A stretch of DNA of 64,000 bases from Mucilaginibacter endophyticus. GTDB taxonomy: Bacteria > Bacteroidota > Bacteroidia > Sphingobacteriales > Sphingobacteriaceae. How positions within the stretch are numbered: position 1 is the first letter of the stretch; the number at the start of each line of letters is the position of its first letter. The notes under the pieces are model-generated. The model was given only the letters and a program-made list of their open reading frames with translations. It had not been told where the DNA came from and made no database searches. The DNA lies in contig NZ_QPCG01000001.1 of NCBI RefSeq assembly GCF_003351025.1, forward strand, positions 937,949 to 1,001,948, read 5' to 3'. The translations under genes and the position numbers were made by a program. Positions 34,084 through 42,199 of this stretch are shown here, piece by piece.

Positions 34084-34707
34084 ATGTACAGGCACACAAA
34101 ACAGGTTGTTTCGGCGGGAGTTCCCGCCGAACAGGCCAAAAAAGCCATCATTATGCTACATGGCCGAGGTGCATCGGCAAACAGTATTATCTCGCTTAAA
34201 GATCACCTTGAACTGGATGGTTACGCCATCTTCGCCCCACAGGCTAATGAACATAGCTGGTATCCATATAGCTTTATGGCTCCGGTTCAGAATAACCAGC
34301 CTGCATTGGATTCGGCCCTTGAGGTAATTGGCGAGTTGGTTGAGGATATTAAACAAAAAGGAATAGCACAGGAAAATATTTATTTCCTTGGTTTTTCGCA
34401 GGGAGCTTGTTTAACGCTTGAATACGTTACCCGTAACGCAGGCAGGTATGGCGGGGCTATCGCTTTTACCGGCGGATTGATAGGAGAGCAATTGGTTAAA
34501 GAAAATTATAAAGGTGATTTTAATAATACCCCCATACTTGTTACCACCGGCGATCCTGATCCGCATGTACCGGTGAGCAGGGTTAATGATAGCGTAGAAA
34601 TATTAAAAACATTAAACGCGGATGTTACCCTTAAAACTTATAAAGGCCGCCAGCATACTATTTCACATGAGGAAATAATATTGGCAAATGAGATATTGAA
34701 GAATTGA
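34084..34707 (+). CDS. Phospholipase/carboxylesterase-family hydrolase (MhqD-like)
   Basis: A 207-residue alpha/beta hydrolase with IMLHGRGASA at the oxyanion loop, the nucleophile elbow GFSQGA, GDPDPHVPVSR with the acidic residue, and GRQHTIS with the catalytic histidine. No signal peptide is present. The pattern matches small serine esterases such as MhqD. It is translated right after the ring-cleaving dioxygenase and probably works in the same aromatic or quinone breakdown route. A terminator follows at 34738-34768. Confidence 0.87.
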   Translation: MYRHTKQVVSAGVPAEQAKKAIIMLHGRGASANSIISLKDHLELDGYAIFAPQANEHSWYPYSFMAPVQNNQPALDSALEVIGELVEDIKQKGIAQENIYFLGFSQGACLTLEYVTRNAGRYGGAIAFTGGLIGEQLVKENYKGDFNNTPILVTTGDPDPHVPVSRVNDSVEILKTLNADVTLKTYKGRQHTISHEEIILANEILKN

Positions 34708-34737
34708 TTGTTTTCAAAGTTGAGTGTTTTAAGAGTG

Positions 34738-34768
34738 AAGAGCTGCCCGGAGGGGTGGCTCTTTTTTT
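34738..34768 (+). terminator. Terminator after the dioxygenase/esterase operon
   Basis: AAGAGC-TG-CCC and GGG-GT-GGCTCTT pair around GGA/GG and are followed by a run of seven T. It lies 30 bases after the esterase stop codon. Confidence 0.82.
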
Positions 34769-34990
34769 GTTTTGACAGGAAGGCATGCTGGTAATGGTTC
34801 TTTAATAAACAGATTGTATCCTGCATTTTTTATTAATCTTTAGCTTATTTTATACGAATATTTGATAGATGGAATTTGTAATTAACTCCTTGGTAAACAG
34901 TAGTTAAGCTTATTTTTACTTTTTAAATATAATAACTTAATATTTAAGTAATTTTAGCCTTTGTTTTTCTGATAACTTAATTGGTAGACT

Positions 34991-35575
34991 ATGTCTGATA
35001 AAATTGTGATGAGCGATACGGTGCTCATTAGCCGCTTAAAGGCTGATGATGAAGCGGCGCTAACCATGATTTACAGGCGATACTGGGCTTCGCTTTTTAA
35101 GGCTGCATATAATATCCTGAAAGACAGGCAGGCCTGCGAAGATATCATCCAGGAACTGTTTATAAAACTTTGGGATTGCCGTGCTGAAGTTCAGATCAAC
35201 GTATCGTTAAAAGCCTATCTGTATGCATCGGTACGGTATGGTGTTTACAGGCAGATCAGGACAGGCGCACCCGTTAGAAACGAAATTTTTGATGATCTGA
35301 TTGAAAGGTTGCATACCCCTGCCACACACAACAGCATCGAACATAAAGAACTTTTATTGCAAATAAACCAGGTAATTGATACCCTGCCCGAAAAATGCCG
35401 GGAAGTGTACAAACTTAGCCGTGAAGAATGCCTGAGTCATAAAGAAATTGCCTTGCAGCTAAATATCTCCACCAAAACCGTCGAAAATCATTTAACTAAA
35501 GCGCTTCGTGAGCTGCGAGGCTCTTTGAGTACTGTATTTATCGTGGAAGCGCTAATGTTTCTGTTGGATAAATAA
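34991..35575 (+). CDS. ECF sigma factor, FecI-like
   Basis: A 194-residue sigma-70 family factor with region 2 (about 20-90: ALTMIYRRYWASLFKAAYNI and the DIIQELFIKLW core-binding segment) and region 4 (about 125-180: LPEKCREVYKLSREE, SHKEIALQLNIS, TKTVENHL). An alternative start at 35009 is possible. Its order with a FecR gene, SusC with an STN domain, and SusD matches the Bacteroidota trans-envelope signalling arrangement, where substrate binding at SusC releases the sigma factor through FecR. A 283-bp region upstream holds no gene. Confidence 0.9.
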   Translation: MSDKIVMSDTVLISRLKADDEAALTMIYRRYWASLFKAAYNILKDRQACEDIIQELFIKLWDCRAEVQINVSLKAYLYASVRYGVYRQIRTGAPVRNEIFDDLIERLHTPATHNSIEHKELLLQINQVIDTLPEKCREVYKLSREECLSHKEIALQLNISTKTVENHLTKALRELRGSLSTVFIVEALMFLLDK

Positions 35576-35700
35576 TATTCAAGTTGCTGATTTTCAGCGT
35601 GTATTACTGCGGTTAATGCATCTTTAAAAATATTTTTAATTTTTTTTCACTTCGGCGTAGGGGATACCCCCATTTTTTTACTCTCCCTCACAAAACCACT

Positions 35701-36861
35701 ATGGTGCAAAAGCAAGAATTTTTACAGCTGATAGATAAATACCTGGCCGGGCAGACAACTGCTGAGGAGAAGGAGCAGCTGTTGAATTTTTTTGAAAGCT
35801 TTCAGGGCGATGCTGATGAGTGGGATGACGAGATTCTTGGCGTTAAACAGGAATTGGAAGACCGTATGTTAGGTAATTTCAGGCAGGCTATAGCCGAACC
35901 GGTATCTAACAAAAGCCCGAAAGTTGTAGGGCTTCACTTTTTCAGAAATGTAGCCGCTGCTGTAATACTATTGGCTGTATCAGGTACCGCTGTTTATCAT
36001 TGGTATCATAAACATGATCAGCAGCAATTAACGGCGCAAAATAAAGCGGTTGTAAAACACGATGTGGATCCTGGTGATAACAGGGCTATTTTAACCCTGG
36101 CCAACGGTACCAAACTGATATTGGATTCGGCAAAGATTGGTTTGTTGAACCAGACGGGTAATATAAGCGTAAATAAAATCAGTGATGGCCAGGTAGTCTA
36201 TTCTGCCGATAAGGATCAACAAAACGGACCTGTTGCTTATAACTCTATCAGCACCCCTGTAGGAGGCCAGTACCAGGTTGTACTGCCCGATGGTTCAAAG
36301 GTTTGGCTTAATTCGGCCTCTTCCCTGAAGTTCCCTACAGCGTTTACCGGTAACGAACGTGAAGTAGAACTTACCGGCGAAGGTTATTTTGAAGTGGCCA
36401 GAAATAAAGCAAAGCCTTTTAATGTAAAGGTTAAAGATATTAACGTATCTGTATTGGGTACCCATTTTAACATCATGGCCTACAATGACGAAGCCGCGGT
36501 TAAAACTACGCTGCTTGAAGGCCTGGTGCGTTTAACGCATGGAAATGTAAGTGGTACGCTTAAACCCGGTCAGCAGGGTGTTATAAATGATAAAGGCATT
36601 AAAATTATTGATGTTGATACCGACGAAGCGGTAGCCTGGAAAAATGGCTTTTTTGACTTTGAGCGGGTAAACATACAAGATATTATGAAGCAGCTTTCGA
36701 GGTGGTATGGTACCGAAGTAATTTACGAAGGTAAAATACCTGATGATGAGTTTGTAGGTAAGATCAGGAGGGATGTAAAACTATCACAAGTGTTGCATAT
36801 CCTTGAATTAAGCCATGTGCGTTTTAGGATCGAGAACAAAAAAATAATTGTTACCCCTTGA
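35701..36861 (+). CDS. FecR-family anti-sigma factor
   Basis: A 386-residue inner-membrane protein. Residues 1-80 are the cytoplasmic sigma-binding part (LQLIDKYLAGQTTAEEKEQL), a transmembrane helix lies at about 83-101 (NVAAAVILLAVSGTAVY), and the periplasmic FecR domain (STPVGGQYQVVLPDGSKVW, TGEGYFEVARN, LGTHFNIMAY) is followed by the DUF4974 end (VNIQDIMKQLSRWYG) that meets the SusC N-terminal domain. It sits 125 bp after the sigma factor gene and should hold that factor inactive until the SusC signal arrives. Confidence 0.93.
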   Translation: MVQKQEFLQLIDKYLAGQTTAEEKEQLLNFFESFQGDADEWDDEILGVKQELEDRMLGNFRQAIAEPVSNKSPKVVGLHFFRNVAAAVILLAVSGTAVYHWYHKHDQQQLTAQNKAVVKHDVDPGDNRAILTLANGTKLILDSAKIGLLNQTGNISVNKISDGQVVYSADKDQQNGPVAYNSISTPVGGQYQVVLPDGSKVWLNSASSLKFPTAFTGNEREVELTGEGYFEVARNKAKPFNVKVKDINVSVLGTHFNIMAYNDEAAVKTTLLEGLVRLTHGNVSGTLKPGQQGVINDKGIKIIDVDTDEAVAWKNGFFDFERVNIQDIMKQLSRWYGTEVIYEGKIPDDEFVGKIRRDVKLSQVLHILELSHVRFRIENKKIIVTP

Positions 36862-36970
36862 AATAACCGGCAACTGATTTTTAACCGCTAACCTCAATCT
36901 ATGAAGAAACACTGACTATAAGACCCCAAAATATTCCAACCTAAGTTCCCTTATCCAAATTGAAAGAAAA

Positions 36971-36996
36971 GCCGGAAGCGCTGCAACGCTTCCGGC
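36971..36996. promoter_or_regulatory. Strong hairpin in the susC upstream region
   Basis: GCCGGAAGCG (36971-36980) and CGCTTCCGGC (36987-36996) form a perfect 10-bp stem with the loop CTGCAA, about 110 bases after the fecR stop and 69 bases before susC. No T run follows, so it may be a processing or stabilising element between fecR and susC rather than a terminator. Confidence 0.55.
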
Positions 36997-37064
36997 ATAA
37001 TAAATTGGATCAATCTTTCCTGAGTTTCAACAACAGATTTTTTTAACCCAAACATCACGAAGTT

Positions 37065-40000
37065 ATGCATTTAAACTTTACTGGTAAAGTATTTAGTGCC
37101 TTTGGTACACATTCAAAACTGTTTTTGACGATGAGATTAACCGTCTTATTACTAACTATCGGCTGCCTGCAGCTAAGCGCTAAAAGTTTTTCACAATCTA
37201 TAACTCTGAATGAGAGGAGTATAGCGCTTGATAAAGCTTTTAAAGCAATTGAGAAGCAAAGCGGCTACTATTTTTTTTACAGGTATAAGGATATCTCAAA
37301 AACCAAACCGGTTAATCTTTCACTAACTAACGCCACATTACAGGAAGCATTACAACAGTGCTTTAAGGATGAACCTTTAACTTACGTTATTGATGATAAA
37401 AACATCATTGTAAATAAAAAGAATGCCCCAGACGGAAGCGTTGCACAGGTACCTATAACCATAAGCGGTACCGTGGTGGATGATAAAAATCAGCCGTTGC
37501 CGGGTGTTAATGTTAAAGTGAAAGGCACCAATGTTGGCGCTATAACCGGTGTGGATGGTAAGTATACACTTAGCGCCGAGGATAATTCTACGCTGGTGTT
37601 TACATTTATCGGTTTTCAAACCAAAGAGGAAGCAGTTAATAAGCGGACAACCATCAACGTTGTTTTGGGTGAGGATAACAAAGAATTAAAAGAGGTTGTT
37701 GTTGTTGGCTACGGTAACCAGGAACGTAAAGATGTAACAGGCGCAGTCGGTACGGTAAAAATGGCCAATATTAAAGAGATCAAGGCTGCAAGTGTTGATT
37801 TGAAGCTGGCCGGTCAGTTGGCTGGCGTTACTGTAAACCAGGTTACAGGTACTCCGGGCGGTGGCGTATCTGTTAATATCCGGGGCGCAGGTTCAGTAGG
37901 TGCAGGTGATGATCCGCTATATGTTATTGATGGTTTCCCGATTTCGCCTGGGTTTGATCAGTATTCTAACCCTTTAAGTACTATTAACCCTGATGATATT
38001 GAAAATATCAGCGTGTTGAAAGATGCTGCCTCAACGGCTATATACGGCTCGAGGGGTTCAAACGGGGTTATTCTGATCACCACAAAAAGAGCGAAAAAAG
38101 GAGAATCAAGTGTTACTGTTAATACCTCGACAGGTGTGCAAACGATATTGTCGGGAACCAAGCTTAAAATGATGACTGCCCAGCAGTACGCGCAATGGCG
38201 TATTGAGGCTTTACAGGATCTGGATAAGGTAAACAATGTACCTTTTAGTACAGATCAGGTACCCGAAGCGTTCAGAAACCCACAAGCATTGGGTAAAGGT
38301 ACCGATTGGTATGACGCCGTTACCCGTAACGCACCTATGCAAAATTATGATGTTACCGTAGCAAACGGTACTGATAAGATGCGTTCCTTATTTTCATTAG
38401 GGTACTTTGACCAGGAGGGCACAGTGCTTAATACCGGATTCAGAAGATATTCTGTAAAAGCCAATATGGACGCAGACCTTTTTAAAAACGTTACCGCAGG
38501 TCTTAGTATAGCGCCAACTTATAGCCAGCGTAAATTGCAGCAAACAGATGGTCACTTTGATCAGGCTATACTAAGCCAGGCTTATCTTGAAAGTCCGCTT
38601 ACACCGGTGAAGCAACCCGATGGATCGTATACAAGTGTGGTGGGTTCGGCGGGCAACGGAAATGTTGCCGGTACAGCGTTGAATGCCAATCCTGTAAGTG
38701 AACTGTTAAATACCACCAACAAGTACGCTCAGTTCCGCACACTGGCCAATACCTATGTTAATTGGGAAGTAATTAAAGGGCTTGATATCAAATCTACCTT
38801 TGGTATCGATTATCAGAACAGCAATGGCGACTACTTCCGCCCGTCGTTTTTGGGCGGCTTCAGGAATGCCAATAAAGATGGAACACAGGTAAAGGCCGTT
38901 GGATCATTTAACTCGTCAAATTCATTTAACTGGTTAAGTGAAAACTCGGTTACCTATAAAAAAACCTGGGGCAATCACTCTTTAACTGTTTTGGGCGATT
39001 ATTCAATACAGCAGGAAACCAATCATTATCGTTTAACTTATGGCACAGGGTATCCGGATGATGTGATCCAATCTGTGAGGGCGGCTACAATAATTACCGC
39101 GAGCTCAACCGATGAGGAATGGAGGCTATTATCATTAATAGGTAGGGTAAATTACGCGTTTAAAGACAAATACTTGCTAAGTGCATCTATACGCCGTGAT
39201 GGATCTTCAAGATTTGCGCCGGGGCACAGGTGGGGCACCTTTCCATCAGTATCAGGCGGTTGGCGTATTTCAGACGAGTCATTCTTTCCGAAAACAAATG
39301 TGATCGATCAGGTTAAATTTACAGCCAGTTACGGTCATGCCGGTAATAACAGTGTTGGCAACTATGATTACATTGCTACGGTAGATCAAACCAATTATAC
39401 TTTTGGCGGTGGAATAGCCCCCGGTAAATCAATTACCTCCCTTGGTAACGCCGAAGTAGGCTGGGAAACTACCAAACAGTTTGACGTTGGCATGGACCTT
39501 TCTTTATTTAAAGGACGTGTTTATTTAATTGCCGAATATTATAATCGCTTTACCGAAAGGTTACTGCAATATATACCTATCCCTCCTGCCTCGGGCTATG
39601 GATATGCATTGTCAAATGTAGGGAATGTGCGTAACCGGGGTTTTGAGTTTACAGTAACTACCAAGAATATCATCAGCAAAGCTTTTAACTGGAGTACAGA
39701 TTTTAACATATCGTTTAATCGTAACAAGGTTATGAGTCTTGGCCCTACACCTCAAATCTATGACGCGCCCCTTAATGACAACCCAACCAGCATTAGCGTG
39801 GTAGGGTTGCCTCTTGGGCAGTTTTACGGATATATTTTTGAGGGCATATTTCAAAGTCAGGCCGATTTGGACAAGTATCCTCACTTTGACGGCGAAACAG
39901 TGGGCAATATCAGGTATAAGGACGTAAATCATGATGGCGTTCTTGACGGGAAAGACCAGGTGCCAATTGGCAACCCATGGCCTAAATTTACATTTGGCTT

Positions 40001-40481
40001 TAATAACCATTTCAGTTATAAACAATTTGATTTGAACATCATATCAGCCGGCTCGGTAGGGGGACATGTTTTTGACATGTACAAGCAGTTTACTACCAAC
40101 CTGGATGGTATTTTTAATGTTGAACAAAGCGTTATAAACCGCTGGCGGTCACCGCAACAGCCTGGAGCTGGTTTAATACCAACCACAACATCAAATACTG
40201 GCCTGGCCCGCGATTTTTACCCCTCATATTGGGTGGAGAGCAATTCCTACTTGATGGTAAAGAATATCGACTTTGGGTATAATTTCAAAACTAAGTTCAG
40301 TAGAAATTTCAGGGTGTATTTCAGCGCTCAGAATGCCATTCTTATAACCGGATACAAAGGAGGTAATCCCGAGGTTGGCATAGAGGGGCAGCAGGGTAAC
40401 CGTTCGTTATCGCCAAATGTGAACTTTACAGGCTATCCTGTTTCTGCAGTTTATACTTTGGGCTGTAACGTAACCTTTTAA
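37065..40481 (+). CDS. SusC/RagA-family TonB-dependent outer-membrane transporter with STN signalling domain
   Basis: A 1138-residue protein. The first ~45 residues form a long signal region ending SAKSFSQ, then an STN domain (about 48-120: FKAIEKQSGYYFFYRYKD), a carboxypeptidase-regulatory-like domain (about 132-215: ISGTVVDDKNQPLPGVNVKV), the plug (VVVVGYGNQERKDVTGAV, IRGAGSV, VLKDAASTAIYGSRGSNGVI) and the beta-barrel. The STN domain shows that it passes a signal to the upstream FecR/sigma pair. Together with SusD it imports oligosaccharides released by the neighbouring GH enzymes. Length and all conserved SusC segments look intact. Confidence 0.95.
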   Translation: MHLNFTGKVFSAFGTHSKLFLTMRLTVLLLTIGCLQLSAKSFSQSITLNERSIALDKAFKAIEKQSGYYFFYRYKDISKTKPVNLSLTNATLQEALQQCFKDEPLTYVIDDKNIIVNKKNAPDGSVAQVPITISGTVVDDKNQPLPGVNVKVKGTNVGAITGVDGKYTLSAEDNSTLVFTFIGFQTKEEAVNKRTTINVVLGEDNKELKEVVVVGYGNQERKDVTGAVGTVKMANIKEIKAASVDLKLAGQLAGVTVNQVTGTPGGGVSVNIRGAGSVGAGDDPLYVIDGFPISPGFDQYSNPLSTINPDDIENISVLKDAASTAIYGSRGSNGVILITTKRAKKGESSVTVNTSTGVQTILSGTKLKMMTAQQYAQWRIEALQDLDKVNNVPFSTDQVPEAFRNPQALGKGTDWYDAVTRNAPMQNYDVTVANGTDKMRSLFSLGYFDQEGTVLNTGFRRYSVKANMDADLFKNVTAGLSIAPTYSQRKLQQTDGHFDQAILSQAYLESPLTPVKQPDGSYTSVVGSAGNGNVAGTALNANPVSELLNTTNKYAQFRTLANTYVNWEVIKGLDIKSTFGIDYQNSNGDYFRPSFLGGFRNANKDGTQVKAVGSFNSSNSFNWLSENSVTYKKTWGNHSLTVLGDYSIQQETNHYRLTYGTGYPDDVIQSVRAATIITASSTDEEWRLLSLIGRVNYAFKDKYLLSASIRRDGSSRFAPGHRWGTFPSVSGGWRISDESFFPKTNVIDQVKFTASYGHAGNNSVGNYDYIATVDQTNYTFGGGIAPGKSITSLGNAEVGWETTKQFDVGMDLSLFKGRVYLIAEYYNRFTERLLQYIPIPPASGYGYALSNVGNVRNRGFEFTVTTKNIISKAFNWSTDFNISFNRNKVMSLGPTPQIYDAPLNDNPTSISVVGLPLGQFYGYIFEGIFQSQADLDKYPHFDGETVGNIRYKDVNHDGVLDGKDQVPIGNPWPKFTFGFNNHFSYKQFDLNIISAGSVGGHVFDMYKQFTTNLDGIFNVEQSVINRWRSPQQPGAGLIPTTTSNTGLARDFYPSYWVESNSYLMVKNIDFGYNFKTKFSRNFRVYFSAQNAILITGYKGGNPEVGIEGQQGNRSLSPNVNFTGYPVSAVYTLGCNVTF

Positions 40482-40531
40482 GCGTTGTAATTATTAAAAA
40501 CTCAATTGAGCAACATTAAGAATCGGAAAAC

Positions 40532-42028
40532 ATGAAAAAAAGCATATACCTTTTTCTTACCCTGGCAGCTGTTGGTTTTTATGGCTGTAAAAAAGACTAC
40601 CTGAACCTGCAACCTACAGACACGCAGAACAGCGCCAACTTTTATAAATCAAAAGCGCAGTTTGTACAGGCTATAAATGGTGCTTACGAACCGCTTCAGG
40701 GACTATATACGGGCTCGTTCTGGGCGTTGGGCGAAATGCGGTCTGATAATACATCATACGAGTTTGATCCTTATGACCGTTCGGGCACCAGTAAAGAGGA
40801 ACTGGATGAGTTTCGGGAATTAAATAATAATGATATTGTAGAAACTTACTTTAATACCTCATATACGGATATCGGCAGGTGCAATGTGATCCTTAATCGT
40901 TTGCCACTTGCCAAGCTTGATGCCGCAACTACGGATACTATTGGCGGGCAGGCTTTGTTTTTACGTGCATTCAATTACTTTAACCTGGTACGTATGTTTG
41001 GTGATGTACCGCTGGTACTTACCGAACCAAAATCGGTGGGCGATGCTTATAATCTGGCTACTAAATCGCCGGCGGCATCGGTTTATACGCAGATTATAGC
41101 CGATGCGCAAGCTGCCATTACTAAATTGCCTTTAAAATATGAGAATACATCGGATAAAGGCAGGGTTACCAAAGGCACCGCCGAAACCATGCTTGCCGAA
41201 GTATACATGACCCAGAAAAAATTTGATCTGGCTATTCCGCTTTTACGTAGTGTGATATCATCTGGTGTTTACAGTTTGAATGCTAATTATGCGGACAACT
41301 TCAATTTAAGTAAGGAAAATGGCCCTGAATCGATTTTTGAAATTCAGTACATAGAAGGTCCCAATGGTTTGGGCAGCGATTTTATCGACACGTTTATCCC
41401 TTGGGATTATTACGATGAAGATGTTACCGGTTATTCTATTGATAACAATGCCCAAAACGGATGGAATATCCCCACCCAGGACCTGGTGAATGCCTTTGAA
41501 GATGGTGATGAAAGAAAAGACGCTTCACTCATCGATTTTACTTCAGATGAGTATGGTATCGATTTACCTTTCATAAAGAAATATACAGGGCCTAAAACAG
41601 CTGTTAAAGGCGTAACACCCAACAACTTTCCGGTTTATCGCTATGCTGATGTTTATCTGATGCTGGCCGAATGTTTAAATGAACAAGGATTTGCAGGCGG
41701 CGGAGATGCCTTTAAATACCTTAACCTGGTTAGGGAACGTGCAGGCTTGGAGGGCAAATCAATGGGTAACTCAAATCCTGATCTGAATGTTTCCAGCCAG
41801 GAGGAGTTTCGTGCGGCTATAGCGCATGAGCGCCAGGTTGAACTTGCCTTTGAAAATCATCGCTGGTTTGATTTGCTTCGCACAGGTAAAGCTACTGAGG
41901 TAATGAAGGCACATGCCATCAGCGAAAGGGCTTATAAAAACGATTCATGGCAAATTAACTCAGCTGCATACAACAATATTCGCCTGTTGTTCCAGTATCC
42001 TTTAAACGAGAGCAATCTTGAGCATTGA
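40532..42028 (+). CDS. SusD/RagB-family outer-membrane glycan-binding lipoprotein
   Basis: A 498-residue lipoprotein. The signal peptide ends at the lipobox FYGC with C19, followed by KKDYLNLQPTDTQ, the typical mature start of SusD proteins. SusD/RagB helical repeats are visible (ALFLRAFNYFNLVRMFGDVPL, GTAETMLAEVYM, RYADVYLMLAE, HERQVELAFENHRWFDLLRTG). It forms the surface lid on SusC and binds the target glycan. It starts 51 bases after susC; a hairpin follows its stop codon. Confidence 0.95.
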   Translation: MKKSIYLFLTLAAVGFYGCKKDYLNLQPTDTQNSANFYKSKAQFVQAINGAYEPLQGLYTGSFWALGEMRSDNTSYEFDPYDRSGTSKEELDEFRELNNNDIVETYFNTSYTDIGRCNVILNRLPLAKLDAATTDTIGGQALFLRAFNYFNLVRMFGDVPLVLTEPKSVGDAYNLATKSPAASVYTQIIADAQAAITKLPLKYENTSDKGRVTKGTAETMLAEVYMTQKKFDLAIPLLRSVISSGVYSLNANYADNFNLSKENGPESIFEIQYIEGPNGLGSDFIDTFIPWDYYDEDVTGYSIDNNAQNGWNIPTQDLVNAFEDGDERKDASLIDFTSDEYGIDLPFIKKYTGPKTAVKGVTPNNFPVYRYADVYLMLAECLNEQGFAGGGDAFKYLNLVRERAGLEGKSMGNSNPDLNVSSQEEFRAAIAHERQVELAFENHRWFDLLRTGKATEVMKAHAISERAYKNDSWQINSAAYNNIRLLFQYPLNESNLEH

Positions 42029-42037
42029 TAATGTTAC

Positions 42038-42067
42038 ATGGCCCGGTTAAAACTTTTATCGGGCCAT
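42038..42067 (+). terminator. Hairpin after susD, possible terminator or attenuator
   Basis: ATGGCCCG (42038-42045) pairs with CGGGCCAT (42060-42067), a perfect 8-bp stem with a 14-base loop, ten bases after the susD stop. The T run after it is weak, so downstream GH genes may still be read at lower level. Confidence 0.6.
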
Positions 42068-42199
42068 ATTACGTTTATAACGTGTATTGCAATGATCGCA
42101 TCATTTTTAAGGCTTGTTCAATAAAAATTAGTGTTGCATATCAAAACAATATCGCTGTTAAAGTATATTTAATAGCATGAACTATTAAACCCAAAAGGT

